Assembly (NCBI GenBank): GCA_905214465.1
Contig: CAJMMD010000047.1
Span: forward strand, 1-6,484
Reading direction: 5' to 3'
Length of the DNA stretch: 6,484 nt
DNA from: an uncultured bacterium
Lineage (GTDB): Bacteria > Actinomycetota > Coriobacteriia > Coriobacteriales > Coriobacteriaceae
The translations under genes were made by a program, and so were the position numbers. Every line of letters begins with the position of its first letter. Position 1 is the first letter of the stretch. Of the stretch, positions 1 through 6,484 are shown one piece after another. The notes beneath the pieces are model-generated. The model saw only the letters and a list, made by a program, of their open reading frames with translations, ran no database searches and had not been told where the DNA came from.

Positions 1-1038
1 GACGGCGTGGACATCGTGACGACGCTCGATGTCAATATCCAGCGTGCCGCCGAGGACGCCCTGGCCGAGGCAGTCGAAAAGACCAAGGCCAAGAATGGCT
101 CGGCCCTGGTCACCGATCCCACGACGGGCGAGATTCTGGCGGCATGCTCGTATCCGACATATGACCAGACCGATCTGGAAAACGCCAAGACCGAGGACAT
201 GAACTTGCGCCTGGTTACCGATGCCTACGAGCCCGGCTCGGTCTTTAAGACGCTCGTGGCCGGTGCCGGCTTCGACTTGGGCGCCGTGCGTTCGAGCACG
301 TCGTTTGAGGTGCCGGCGAGCATTAAGGTCGGCGACGACACCGTTACCGACGCCGATAAGCGCGACTACACCATGACCATGGACGTGCGCGAGATGATGC
401 GCCGTTCCTCCAATGTGGGCTTTGTCCTGGTGGGACGCAAGATCGGCGCCGATGATTTTGCCACCTATGTGGACAAGTGGGGTATCGGTCATAGCTCCGG
501 TGTCGATTTTCCGGGTGAGAGTCTGGGCATCGTCAAGGAGCGCGACCAGTACGACGGCGCCACGCTGGGCTCGATGAGCTTTGGCCAGGCGCTGTCCGTC
601 TCGCCGATTGAGGTCGCACGTGCCGTGGGCGGCATCGCGAACGGCGGCGTGATGATGACTCCGCACTTCTATAAGTCCAGCAAGGGCGATGAGAAGGACT
701 GGGGCGAAGGCGAGCGTGCGATATCGGACGACGCTGCCGCCCAGGTGACATCGTGCATGCAGACGGTCGTGTCCGAAGGCACGGGCGTTGGCGGTGCGGT
801 CGATGGCTATGACGTGGCGGGCAAGACCGGTACGGCCGAGCGTGCTGACGAGAACGGGGGTTACCTCAAGGAGAACTATATGTCGTCCTTTATGGGCTTT
901 GCGCCGGCACAATCGCCCAAGGTGCTGTGCTATATCACACTCGATGGAACACCGAGCGGCTCGGATGCCGCCGCGGTGCCATTCCAGTCCATTATGGCCA
1001 ACGCGCTCGACGTGCTGGGTATCCCGCGCACGAAGTAG
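1..1038 (+). CDS. ftsI: Class B penicillin-binding protein, transpeptidase domain (FtsI/PBP2-like), 5' truncated
   Basis: This is the C-terminal 345 codons of a peptidoglycan D,D-transpeptidase, which cross-links stem peptides on the outer face of the membrane, here most likely at the septum. The frame is open from base 1, so the GTG at 7 is internal and the true start lies upstream. Counting from that GTG, the three penicillin-binding motifs are present. They are SVFK at 78-81 (catalytic Ser78, Lys81; Ser codon at 238), SSN at 134-136, and KTG at 273-275 within AGKTGTAER. The opening segment with TTLDVNIQ is the usual entry to this domain. The protein ends 68 residues after KTG, leaving no room for the C-terminal PASTA repeats of some Gram-positive SpoVD/PBP2x proteins. 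Position directly before murF-mraY-murD-ftsW supports a division-specific FtsI/PbpB. The missing N-terminus (membrane anchor and dimerisation domain) means the subtype is inferred. The stop is TAG. Confidence 0.9.
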   Translation, partial: DGVDIVTTLDVNIQRAAEDALAEAVEKTKAKNGSALVTDPTTGEILAACSYPTYDQTDLENAKTEDMNLRLVTDAYEPGSVFKTLVAGAGFDLGAVRSSTSFEVPASIKVGDDTVTDADKRDYTMTMDVREMMRRSSNVGFVLVGRKIGADDFATYVDKWGIGHSSGVDFPGESLGIVKERDQYDGATLGSMSFGQALSVSPIEVARAVGGIANGGVMMTPHFYKSSKGDEKDWGEGERAISDDAAAQVTSCMQTVVSEGTGVGGAVDGYDVAGKTGTAERADENGGYLKENYMSSFMGFAPAQSPKVLCYITLDGTPSGSDAAAVPFQSIMANALDVLGIPRTK

Positions 1039-1120
1039 GGGGTTACAATCTTGAGCGTGGTCTGCCGTTTGATCTGAAGGGTGTTCACATGCCCTGCACC
1101 ACGCGCGCATGGCACTGGGA

Positions 1121-1126
1121 TACAAT
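1121..1126 (+). promoter_or_regulatory. Possible -10 element for a murF-mraY-murD-ftsW transcript
   Basis: TACAAT matches the sigma-70/SigA -10 consensus TATAAT at five of six positions. It lies 37 nt before the murF start, which would give a leader of roughly 30 nt. It sits in the only sizeable gap in the window (1039-1163). I see no good -35 hexamer at 16-18 nt spacing; TTCACA at 1084-1089 resembles TTGACA but is too far upstream. A second TACAAT occurs at 1044-1049, just after the ftsI stop, also without a clear -35. No intrinsic terminator is visible in the gap, so read-through from ftsI is also possible. Confidence 0.25.
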
Positions 1127-1152
1127 ACGCCGATAGCATTATTAGGTTTACA

Positions 1153-1158
1153 GGGGAG
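1153..1158 (+). promoter_or_regulatory. Ribosome binding site of murF
   Basis: GGGGAG lies 5 nt before the ATG at 1164 and is the clearest Shine-Dalgarno sequence in the window. It fixes the murF start and suggests that murF, unlike the genes after it, is initiated independently rather than by coupling to the gene upstream. Confidence 0.65.
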
Positions 1159-1163
1159 CTGCA

Positions 1164-2588
1164 ATGATAGAGATCGCCGTCAACAACCTCGCGGCCTCAA
1201 CGGGGGCCCGAACCGTGACGGAAGAAGTCGATCGAGTATGCCGCGGGTGCGTTATCGACTCGCGTCAGGTCGAGGAGGGGACGATCTTTGTCGCCTTCCC
1301 CGGCGAAAAGGTCGACGGCAATGATTTTGCCTCCCGTGCCATCGAGTCGGGTGCCGGTGCCGTCGTGATGACGCGCGAGCCCGATGCCGAGCTGGTTTCG
1401 CTGGCGCAGGACAAGGGATGCGCCATCTTGCTGACCGACGACCCCGAGGAGTTCTTGCTGCGCCTGGCGCATGTATATCGCTTGGAGCTTGGCTGCCTGG
1501 TCGTCGGCATTACCGGGTCGATTGGCAAGACGACGACCAAAGACGTGCTCGCCGCCGTCCTCGCCAAGCGTTATCGCGTCTGGGCCACGAAGGGCAATTT
1601 CAACAACTTGATCGGCATGCCGCTCACGGTGCTTTCCGCTCCGGCCGATACCGAGGTTCTGGTGCTCGAGATGGGTATGAACCATTTTCATGAGATTGAG
1701 CGCCTGTCCCAGTCTGCCAACCCCAATCTTGCCATTGTGAGCAAGATCGGAACCTCCCACATCGGTATCCTGGGCAGCCGCGAGAACATCGCCCGCGCCA
1801 AGTCCGAGATTGTCCGGGGCATGTGCGCCGCCGGCGACTTCTCGCCGTTGCTGGTTTTGGGCGGCGAGGACGACTTTACGCCGTTCATTCGCGATACGTT
1901 CGCCCAGCCTGCGGGTATTGACGTGATGCTGGCCGGTGTCTCGGACGACGACGAGGTCCGCGCACGCGACATTCGCGTCGACGACGAGGGCCATCCGGTC
2001 TTTACGCTCGACTTTGGTCAGGGCGACACGGTCGATACCATGCTGGCCATTCCCGGTGTGCAGTCCGTGCCCAATGCCGTCAAGGCCGCCGCGGTCGCCT
2101 ATCGTCTGGGCGTGACGCCCGAGCAGATCGATGCTGCCTTTAGGGGCCTTACGATCACCGGCCACCGTCAGGAGATCAAGCGCGCCAAGAGCGGAGCACG
2201 CATCATCGACGACTCCTACAACGCCAGTGCCGAGTCTATGGCTGCCGGCCTCGATTTGCTGTGCTCGCTTATCTGTGACGGTTCGCGCATGGCGATCTTG
2301 GGCGAGATGGGCGAGATGGGCGACGAGGCTCCCCGCATGCATGAACTCGTGGGCGCCTATGCCGCCGCCAAAAAGCTCGACATGCTCGCGTGCGTCGGCG
2401 GCGAGCTGGCTCAGCTCATGGCCGATGCCGCACGTATGATGGGTATGGATGAGGACCGCATCCAGGTGTTCTCCGATTATCAGCAGGTGCTCGACCGCAT
2501 GGGCGGCGCGCTTGAAAATCATGATGTTGTATTGGTCAAGGGTTCCCGTTTTGTTGAGCTCGACCGCTTTGTGGAAGGTGTGTGCTAG
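1164..2588 (+). CDS. murF: UDP-N-acetylmuramoyl-tripeptide--D-alanyl-D-alanine ligase (MurF)
   Basis: MurF is the cytoplasmic ATP-dependent ligase that adds D-Ala-D-Ala to UDP-MurNAc-tripeptide, the last soluble step of peptidoglycan precursor synthesis. The 474 residues show the three-domain Mur ligase plan. The N-terminal UDP-binding domain carries the substrate-contact segment VIDSRQVEEGTIFVAFPG (about 30-47). The central ATPase domain has the P-loop GITGSIGKTTTK (115-126), then GNFNNLIGMPLT (144-155) and EMGMNHFHEI (169-178). SKIGTSHIGILGS leads into ARAKSEI, whose Lys213 is a candidate carbamylated metal-site lysine by family analogy. The C-terminal domain has DDSYNASAESM (349-359), ILGEMGEMG (378-386) and VLVKGSRFVELDRF (456-469). 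DDSYNAS and the terminal VLVKGSR favour MurF over MurE or MurC. The length is normal for the family. The start is set by GGGGAG at 1153-1158. The 3' end lies 3 nt from mraY. Confidence 0.96.
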   Translation: MIEIAVNNLAASTGARTVTEEVDRVCRGCVIDSRQVEEGTIFVAFPGEKVDGNDFASRAIESGAGAVVMTREPDAELVSLAQDKGCAILLTDDPEEFLLRLAHVYRLELGCLVVGITGSIGKTTTKDVLAAVLAKRYRVWATKGNFNNLIGMPLTVLSAPADTEVLVLEMGMNHFHEIERLSQSANPNLAIVSKIGTSHIGILGSRENIARAKSEIVRGMCAAGDFSPLLVLGGEDDFTPFIRDTFAQPAGIDVMLAGVSDDDEVRARDIRVDDEGHPVFTLDFGQGDTVDTMLAIPGVQSVPNAVKAAAVAYRLGVTPEQIDAAFRGLTITGHRQEIKRAKSGARIIDDSYNASAESMAAGLDLLCSLICDGSRMAILGEMGEMGDEAPRMHELVGAYAAAKKLDMLACVGGELAQLMADAARMMGMDEDRIQVFSDYQQVLDRMGGALENHDVVLVKGSRFVELDRFVEGVC

Positions 2589-2591
2589 CCC

Positions 2592-3611
2592 ATGTTCGGC
2601 AATCCCTCGTATCCTACGTATCAGGCCTTTTTGGGACTCGGCATCGCTGCTGCCATTGGGTTGCTGCTTATGCCGTGGTGGATCAAGCTGCTGAAGGTCG
2701 AGGGTATCGGCCAACAGGTCCGAGCCGACGGCCCCAAGCGTCATTTGATTAAACAGGGTACGCCCACCATGGGCGGCGTCATCATCCTTGTCGCGATCTC
2801 GCTGACCTGCCTGCTGATGGGCAAGCTCACCACCGAGCTCGTGCTCGTGCTGCTTGCCACGCTGGCCACCGGCGTTCTGGGTCTCATCGACGACCTGACC
2901 TCCGTCACGCATGGTCGCTCGCTCGGTCTGACGCCTCACGCCAAGATGATCGGTCTGACCATCATCTGCGTCACTTTTACCGTGCTCGCTGTCAATTGGT
3001 GCGGCGTCGCCCCCGAGATTCGTTTTCCCGGCGGCCTGACGATTGACCTCGGTGTTCTTTCGACCACCATCTGCGGCCTTTCGTTCCCGTGGCTCTACAT
3101 TGTATTTTGCTGGCTGATGATCGCCGGTCTTTCCAATGCCGTGAACCTGACCGATGGTCTGGACGGTCTTGCCGGCGGCACTTCCATGATCGCCATGCTC
3201 GCCATGGCCGCCATGGCGTTTTTGCACGGTGACGTGAACCTGTCCATCTTCTGCACGGCGTGCGCCGGTGCCTGCCTGGGCTTTTTGTGGTTCAATTGCT
3301 ACCCGGCGAGCATCTTTATGGGCGATACCGGCTCGCTTGCCCTGGGTGCCGCGTTTGCCTGCACCTCCATCATGACCAACACCGAAGTCGTTTCCCTCAT
3401 CATCGGCGGTCTGTTTATCGTCGAGACTCTGTCGGTCATGATCCAGGTCGTCTATTTCCACTTTACGCACAAGCGCGTCTTCCTTATGGCGCCCATTCAT
3501 CATCATTTCGAAAAGAAGGGCTGGGCCGAGACCAAGGTCGTTATCCGTTTTTGGATTATCGCCGCGGCCTTTGGCGCCGTTGGCCTCGCCCTGTTCTTCC
3601 AGTTGGGATAG
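2592..3611 (+). CDS. mraY: Phospho-N-acetylmuramoyl-pentapeptide-transferase (MraY, translocase I)
   Basis: MraY is an integral membrane enzyme that transfers phospho-MurNAc-pentapeptide from UDP to undecaprenyl phosphate, giving lipid I; it needs Mg2+. The 339-residue protein is mostly hydrophobic, consistent with the ten membrane spans of the family. Family signatures are all present: HLIKQGTPTMGG (51-62), the Asp pair in GLIDD (97-101, D100/D101), NLTDGLDGLA (185-194), FMGDTGS (242-248) and APIHHHFE (300-307). The last two motifs separate MraY from the related WecA/TagO transferases. ATG 2592 is the first possible start after the in-frame murF stop TAG at 2586-2588, with only CCC between them. 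The best Shine-Dalgarno-like run, GGAAGG at 2573-2578, is 13 nt upstream inside murF, so translation is probably coupled to murF. Nothing in the protein looks abnormal. Confidence 0.97.
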   Translation: MFGNPSYPTYQAFLGLGIAAAIGLLLMPWWIKLLKVEGIGQQVRADGPKRHLIKQGTPTMGGVIILVAISLTCLLMGKLTTELVLVLLATLATGVLGLIDDLTSVTHGRSLGLTPHAKMIGLTIICVTFTVLAVNWCGVAPEIRFPGGLTIDLGVLSTTICGLSFPWLYIVFCWLMIAGLSNAVNLTDGLDGLAGGTSMIAMLAMAAMAFLHGDVNLSIFCTACAGACLGFLWFNCYPASIFMGDTGSLALGAAFACTSIMTNTEVVSLIIGGLFIVETLSVMIQVVYFHFTHKRVFLMAPIHHHFEKKGWAETKVVIRFWIIAAAFGAVGLALFFQLG

Positions 3612-3620
3612 TGGTCTTTC

Positions 3621-5027
3621 ATGCCTCTTGCTGATGTCTTTAGCCTGCTCGTTTTGGGGCAGGGTAAATCCGGTCTCGATGTCGCCCGTTGGGCGCTGGC
3701 TCACCCCGAGCGCGTGAGCGCCACGACCGTGTATGGCGGTGGTACCTCCGAGCCCAATGACGCCACACGTGCGCTCGAGGCGCAGGGCGCGTCGTTTGTC
3801 TACGGCACCGAGCAGGTCGAGGGTGCCTATGACGTGTGCGTGACATGCCCGGGTATCTCGGAGTTCTCGGCCTTCTTTAAGGCTGGGCGTGAGCATGCCG
3901 CCCAGATTATGGGCGAGCCCGAGTTTGCCTATCGTCTGTCTCCCCATAATTGGATCGCCATCACGGGCACCAACGGCAAGACAACTACCACGTCGCTGAC
4001 CGATTATCTGCTCAAGGCCGCCGGTGAAGCCAGCGTGGCCGTCGGCAATATCGGTGAGCCGCCGGTGAACGAGATCGACGGCCGCGCGCACAATGAGTGG
4101 TTTGTGGCCGAGCTGTCGAGTTATCAGATTGCTACGACCGCCGAGCTTCATCCTCGCGTGGCGGTGCTGCTCAACATCACGCCCGACCACCTGGGCTGGC
4201 ACAAGAGCCACAAGAACTATGCGCTTGCCAAGATCAAGTTGTTCGAGAATATGGTCGACGACGACCTCGTGGTTATCGACGTTGAGGATGCCGGCATCCA
4301 TGAGTTCGATGAGTACATCTACACACCGGGCCGCCGCATCTGCAAGGTCGCTTTTGACGAGCCCGAGGGTGCAGACGCCGCCTTTGTGCGCGACGGCAAG
4401 ATGGTCGTCCGCCTGAAGGGCGTCGAGACTCAGCTTGTCGCCACGTCCGAGCTCAAGATCTCGGGCCATCACAATGTCATCAATGCCTTATGTGCCGCCA
4501 CGGCTGCTCTGGCCGTCGGTGCCGATCCCGAGGGCATTTGCCGCGGTTTGGCATCGTTCCAGCCGCTCGAACACCGCGTGGAACCCTGCGGCGAGATCGA
4601 TGGCGTGCGCTACGTCAACGATTCCAAGGCAACGAACACCGATGCGGTCGAAAAGGCCCTGACGGCGTTTCCCGACGACGATGTGATTTTGCTGCTTGGC
4701 GGCCACGACAAGGGTACGCCGCTTGCGGACTTTGCCCGCGTCGTTATGGACAACGTGCGTTCAGTCGTTTGCTTTGGCGATGCGCGCGAGCGCTTTACCG
4801 CTGCTATGGACGAGGCCGATGTCGATGGTGACGTGGATATCGCCCAGGCCGATGACCTGCGCGATGCCGTTGACGTTGCCCGCTCGCTCTCGAGCCGCGG
4901 CGACGTGATCCTGCTTTCGCCCGCTTGTTCTTCGTTCGACGAGTTCTCGGGCTACGAGGAGCGCGGTCGCGTGTTTAAGGACTACGTTGCCCAGCTTGCC
5001 GCGGCAGCGAAATCGCAAACGGAATAG
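3621..5027 (+). CDS. murD: UDP-N-acetylmuramoyl-L-alanine--D-glutamate ligase (MurD)
   Basis: MurD is the cytoplasmic ATP-dependent ligase that adds D-glutamate to UDP-MurNAc-L-alanine. The 468-residue protein is of normal or slightly long size. It opens with a Rossmann-like UDP-binding domain carrying LVLGQGKSG (10-18) and TCPGIS (75-80). The P-loop is ITGTNGKTTT (114-123), followed by VGNIG (141-145), ELSSYQ (164-169) and LNITPDHL (184-191, metal-site His190). Lys204 in LAKIKLFEN aligns with the carbamylated Lys198 of E. coli MurD. Later motifs are GHHNVINA (282-289), EHRVE (317-321), NDSKATN (333-339), LLGGHDKG (358-365) and LLSPACSSFDEF (431-442). The last two are typical of MurD rather than other Mur ligases. 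ATG 3621 is the first start possible after the in-frame mraY TAG (3609-3611), 9 nt away. No strong Shine-Dalgarno sequence is visible, which suggests coupling to mraY. Leu290 uses TTA, a codon absent from the preceding 3.2 kb of this frame. Confidence 0.96.
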   Translation: MPLADVFSLLVLGQGKSGLDVARWALAHPERVSATTVYGGGTSEPNDATRALEAQGASFVYGTEQVEGAYDVCVTCPGISEFSAFFKAGREHAAQIMGEPEFAYRLSPHNWIAITGTNGKTTTTSLTDYLLKAAGEASVAVGNIGEPPVNEIDGRAHNEWFVAELSSYQIATTAELHPRVAVLLNITPDHLGWHKSHKNYALAKIKLFENMVDDDLVVIDVEDAGIHEFDEYIYTPGRRICKVAFDEPEGADAAFVRDGKMVVRLKGVETQLVATSELKISGHHNVINALCAATAALAVGADPEGICRGLASFQPLEHRVEPCGEIDGVRYVNDSKATNTDAVEKALTAFPDDDVILLLGGHDKGTPLADFARVVMDNVRSVVCFGDARERFTAAMDEADVDGDVDIAQADDLRDAVDVARSLSSRGDVILLSPACSSFDEFSGYEERGRVFKDYVAQLAAAAKSQTE

Positions 5028-5043
5028 GGGTTGCCGGTGAGAG

Positions 5044-5048
5044 AGGAG
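5044..5048 (+). promoter_or_regulatory. Candidate ribosome binding site of ftsW (unusual spacing)
   Basis: AGGAG is a good Shine-Dalgarno core but ends 15 nt before ATG 5064, longer than the usual 5-9 nt. The competing start, GTG 5037, has AGGGG at 5026-5030 (overlapping the murD stop) 6 nt upstream, a weaker core at better spacing. The two possibilities cannot be separated from the sequence alone. Confidence 0.35.
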
Positions 5049-5063
5049 AGCCCCCGAAGTGAT

Positions 5064-6484
5064 ATGAGGAGGCCCGACTCGGACCGTGCTTCCTCGCTGC
5101 GTAGCACGCCGCGTTCCGGATGCGGCGGGCAGACGTTCAGTGAGCGCTATATTGCCGGCGTCCCCGCCCGCATCATGCGCCCCCGTTTGATATTTATGGC
5201 CTGCCTGTTTAGCTTGGTTTGCTTCGGCTTGCTGATGGTGTACTCGGCATCTTCGGTCGAGGCGCTGCACGAGAATGGTTCGGCGACGTTTTTCCTGTTT
5301 CGACAGGCCGCGTTTGCCGGAGTTGGCGTGCTGGCTATGGTTGCCATCGTGCGCATCTTGCCGGACAGTTGGTTTGGGGAAGACGTCCTCAGGATCTTCC
5401 TCATGGGCATGATAGGGCTACTGGTTCTGGTGTTCTTTATGGGCAGCGGCAGTCGTGGCGCCACGCGTTGGCTCAACATCGCCGGTATTCAGTTTCAGCC
5501 GTCTGAGTTTTTAAAGCCGTTCGCCATCGCGTATTCGGCAATCATGCTCGACCGTATCTTTTCGCCCGGCGGCAACATCAACGAGTTTCTTCGCAAGATG
5601 GGCGGCTACCTGGGAATTTCGCTCTTCCTGATCTTTGTTCAGCCCGATTTTGGTACCGTTCTGATCATTTTGTTGACCCTCATATGCATGGCGTTGTTTG
5701 CGGGATTGGACCCCAAATATATCGTTTGGACGGTTGTTGCCGGCATCGCCGTCATTGCGATTGCCCTTATCGCCGAGCCGTATCGTATGACGCGTGTCCA
5801 GGTTGCTTGGAATCCTTGGGCAGACGAATATGGTGACGGCTATCAGGCCACGCTTGCCATCATGGCGTTTGCCTCGGGCGGACTGTTCGGCCGTGGTATC
5901 GGCAACTCCACCATGAAGTACTCGTATTTGCCCGAGGCGCACAACGACTACATCTTGGCTATTATCGGCGAGGAAGTTGGCTTTATCGGAACCGTGCTGT
6001 TCTTCTTGGTGTTTGCGATGCTGATTTACTCGGCGTTTCGCATTGCTGAGCAGGCGACCGATCGTCGCGGAGCACTTATGGCATCGGGTTCCGCGGTCAT
6101 CCTTGCGGTGCAGTTTTTGATCAACGCGCTGGGCATTCTCAATGTGTTTCCCATGACGGGTAAGCCGCTGCCGTTTATTAGCTACGGCGGCTCGTCGATT
6201 ATTGTGTCGCTTATGCTTGCCGGTCTGATCCTGCGCGTTTCGTATGAGAGCGCCCGTCGCGATGAGTACGACCGTCGCCGCGAGAGCTTTGCCGTTATGG
6301 ATGAGAGTACCGCCGGCGTGCCCCATGTGCGCGGCGAGCGATCTTCGCGTAACGGCTTTACCGTTCTGGATGGCTCTGCGACCGAGCCGGCGGCCCGTCC
6401 GCGTCAGCGAACAGCGCCGCAAGGTCGTCCGCAGCGCCCCACTCCTCGCAATGCGGGCGGCGGATATAATCGAATCGATTTGAA
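5064..6484 (+). CDS. ftsW: Peptidoglycan glycosyltransferase FtsW (SEDS family), 3' truncated
   Basis: FtsW is a polytopic membrane enzyme that polymerises lipid II into septal glycan together with a class B PBP, probably the one at the left edge. From ATG 5064, 473 full codons are visible and the frame is still open at the window end. Residues 1-40 are polar and Arg/Ser-rich (cytoplasmic). The first span is about 42-62, and roughly ten hydrophobic segments follow, as in SEDS proteins. Family motifs are GATRWLNIAGIQFQPSE (132-148), QPDFGT (193-198), SGGLFGRGIG (271-280), LPEAHNDYI (289-297), GEEVGFIG (302-309) and KPLPFISYGGSS (367-378). Asp295 aligns with the essential Asp297 of E. coli FtsW. 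After the last span (about 375-393) comes a hydrophilic tail with an Arg/Pro-rich stretch (about 443-463). Position after murD favours FtsW over RodA. Other starts are GTG 5037 (9 residues longer) and ATG 5175 (no Shine-Dalgarno sequence, unlikely). Confidence 0.93.
   Translation, partial: MRRPDSDRASSLRSTPRSGCGGQTFSERYIAGVPARIMRPRLIFMACLFSLVCFGLLMVYSASSVEALHENGSATFFLFRQAAFAGVGVLAMVAIVRILPDSWFGEDVLRIFLMGMIGLLVLVFFMGSGSRGATRWLNIAGIQFQPSEFLKPFAIAYSAIMLDRIFSPGGNINEFLRKMGGYLGISLFLIFVQPDFGTVLIILLTLICMALFAGLDPKYIVWTVVAGIAVIAIALIAEPYRMTRVQVAWNPWADEYGDGYQATLAIMAFASGGLFGRGIGNSTMKYSYLPEAHNDYILAIIGEEVGFIGTVLFFLVFAMLIYSAFRIAEQATDRRGALMASGSAVILAVQFLINALGILNVFPMTGKPLPFISYGGSSIIVSLMLAGLILRVSYESARRDEYDRRRESFAVMDESTAGVPHVRGERSSRNGFTVLDGSATEPAARPRQRTAPQGRPQRPTPRNAGGGYNRIDL
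5107..5127 (+). repeat. Short GC-rich inverted repeat (hairpin) in the 5' coding part of ftsW
   Basis: The arms at 5107-5114 and 5120-5127 can form an 8-bp stem: six G-C pairs, one G-U and one U-A, closing a 5-nt loop. A second short repeat lies just before it, CGTGC at 5085-5089 and GCACG at 5104-5108. No T-run follows, so it is not a standard intrinsic terminator. It falls in the poorly conserved N-terminal codons of ftsW. It may be a chance product of G+C-rich sequence or may affect early translation. Confidence 0.3.

Noticed and set aside
7..9. GTG at 7 as the start of the first gene.
   Set aside because: The frame is open to base 1, and the protein from here would lack the signal anchor and N-terminal domain of a class B PBP. 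The gene is cut by the window edge.
2301..2318. A tandem 9-bp repeat encoding Gly-Glu-Met twice in murF.
   Set aside because: It matches the conserved MurF/Mur ligase segment of the form LGEM-x-ELG, so protein constraint plus uniform codon use explains it.
1197..4472. A 1091-codon open frame on the - strand across murF, mraY and most of murD.
   Set aside because: Its codons are exact reverse complements of the sense codons, since all three genes share one frame. It is open only because the genes avoid TTA, CTA and TCA (the reverse of TAA, TAG, TGA). It ends at a sense TCA (1197) and is limited on the other side by a sense TTA (4488). The translation is low-complexity and rich in His, Gly, Arg and Asp, with no domain I recognise.
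5059..5067. A two-codon GTG-ATA-TGA frame overlapping the ftsW ATG, 10 nt after AGGAG 5044-5048.
   Set aside because: It is too short to carry meaning and is probably a chance by-product of the sequence around the ftsW start.
5107..5127. The hairpin after murD as a transcription terminator.
   Set aside because: No U-run follows, it lies inside the likely ftsW coding region, and ftsW continues the same pathway.
5511..6422. A 303-codon - strand open frame opposite ftsW.
   Set aside because: This has the same cause: it is in register with the ftsW codons and is bounded by a rare sense TTA at 5511. The translation is Arg/His/Asn-rich and without recognisable motifs, while the + strand has full SEDS motifs.

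Overview
This window is a stretch of a bacterial dcw (division and cell wall) cluster, all on the + strand. In order it holds the C-terminal part of a class B penicillin-binding protein (ftsI/pbpB type), murF, mraY, murD and most of ftsW. Base composition is moderately high in G+C (about 60% by eye). The codons TTA, CTA and TCA are almost absent, and every visible stop codon is TAG. Codon use, gene order and the look of the proteins suggest an actinobacterium of the Coriobacteriia (Collinsella-like). That placement is recognition by eye, not a computed result.

Layout. At 1-1038 is the transpeptidase domain of the PBP, cut by the left edge. At 1039-1163 is the only real intergenic gap, with a possible -10 element and a clear murF ribosome binding site. 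From 1164 onward murF, mraY, murD and ftsW are packed with gaps of 3, 9 and 9-36 nt. They all use the same reading frame and are separated only by in-frame TAG stops. ftsW runs off the right edge. In many dcw clusters murG would come next, but it is not in the window.

How the genes work together. MurD adds D-Glu to UDP-MurNAc-L-Ala, and MurF later adds D-Ala-D-Ala to complete the UDP-MurNAc-pentapeptide. MraY loads that product onto undecaprenyl phosphate to make lipid I. After MurG and flipping, FtsW polymerises lipid II into septal glycan and the PBP cross-links it. murE, often found between ftsI and murF, is absent from that position.

This is ordinary core cell-wall machinery. I find no mobile element, CRISPR array, RNA gene or novel system. 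The points most worth a second look are the single-frame, all-TAG arrangement of the four downstream genes, the missing murE, the 125-nt ftsI-murF gap, and the uncertain N-terminus and long basic C-terminal tail of FtsW.
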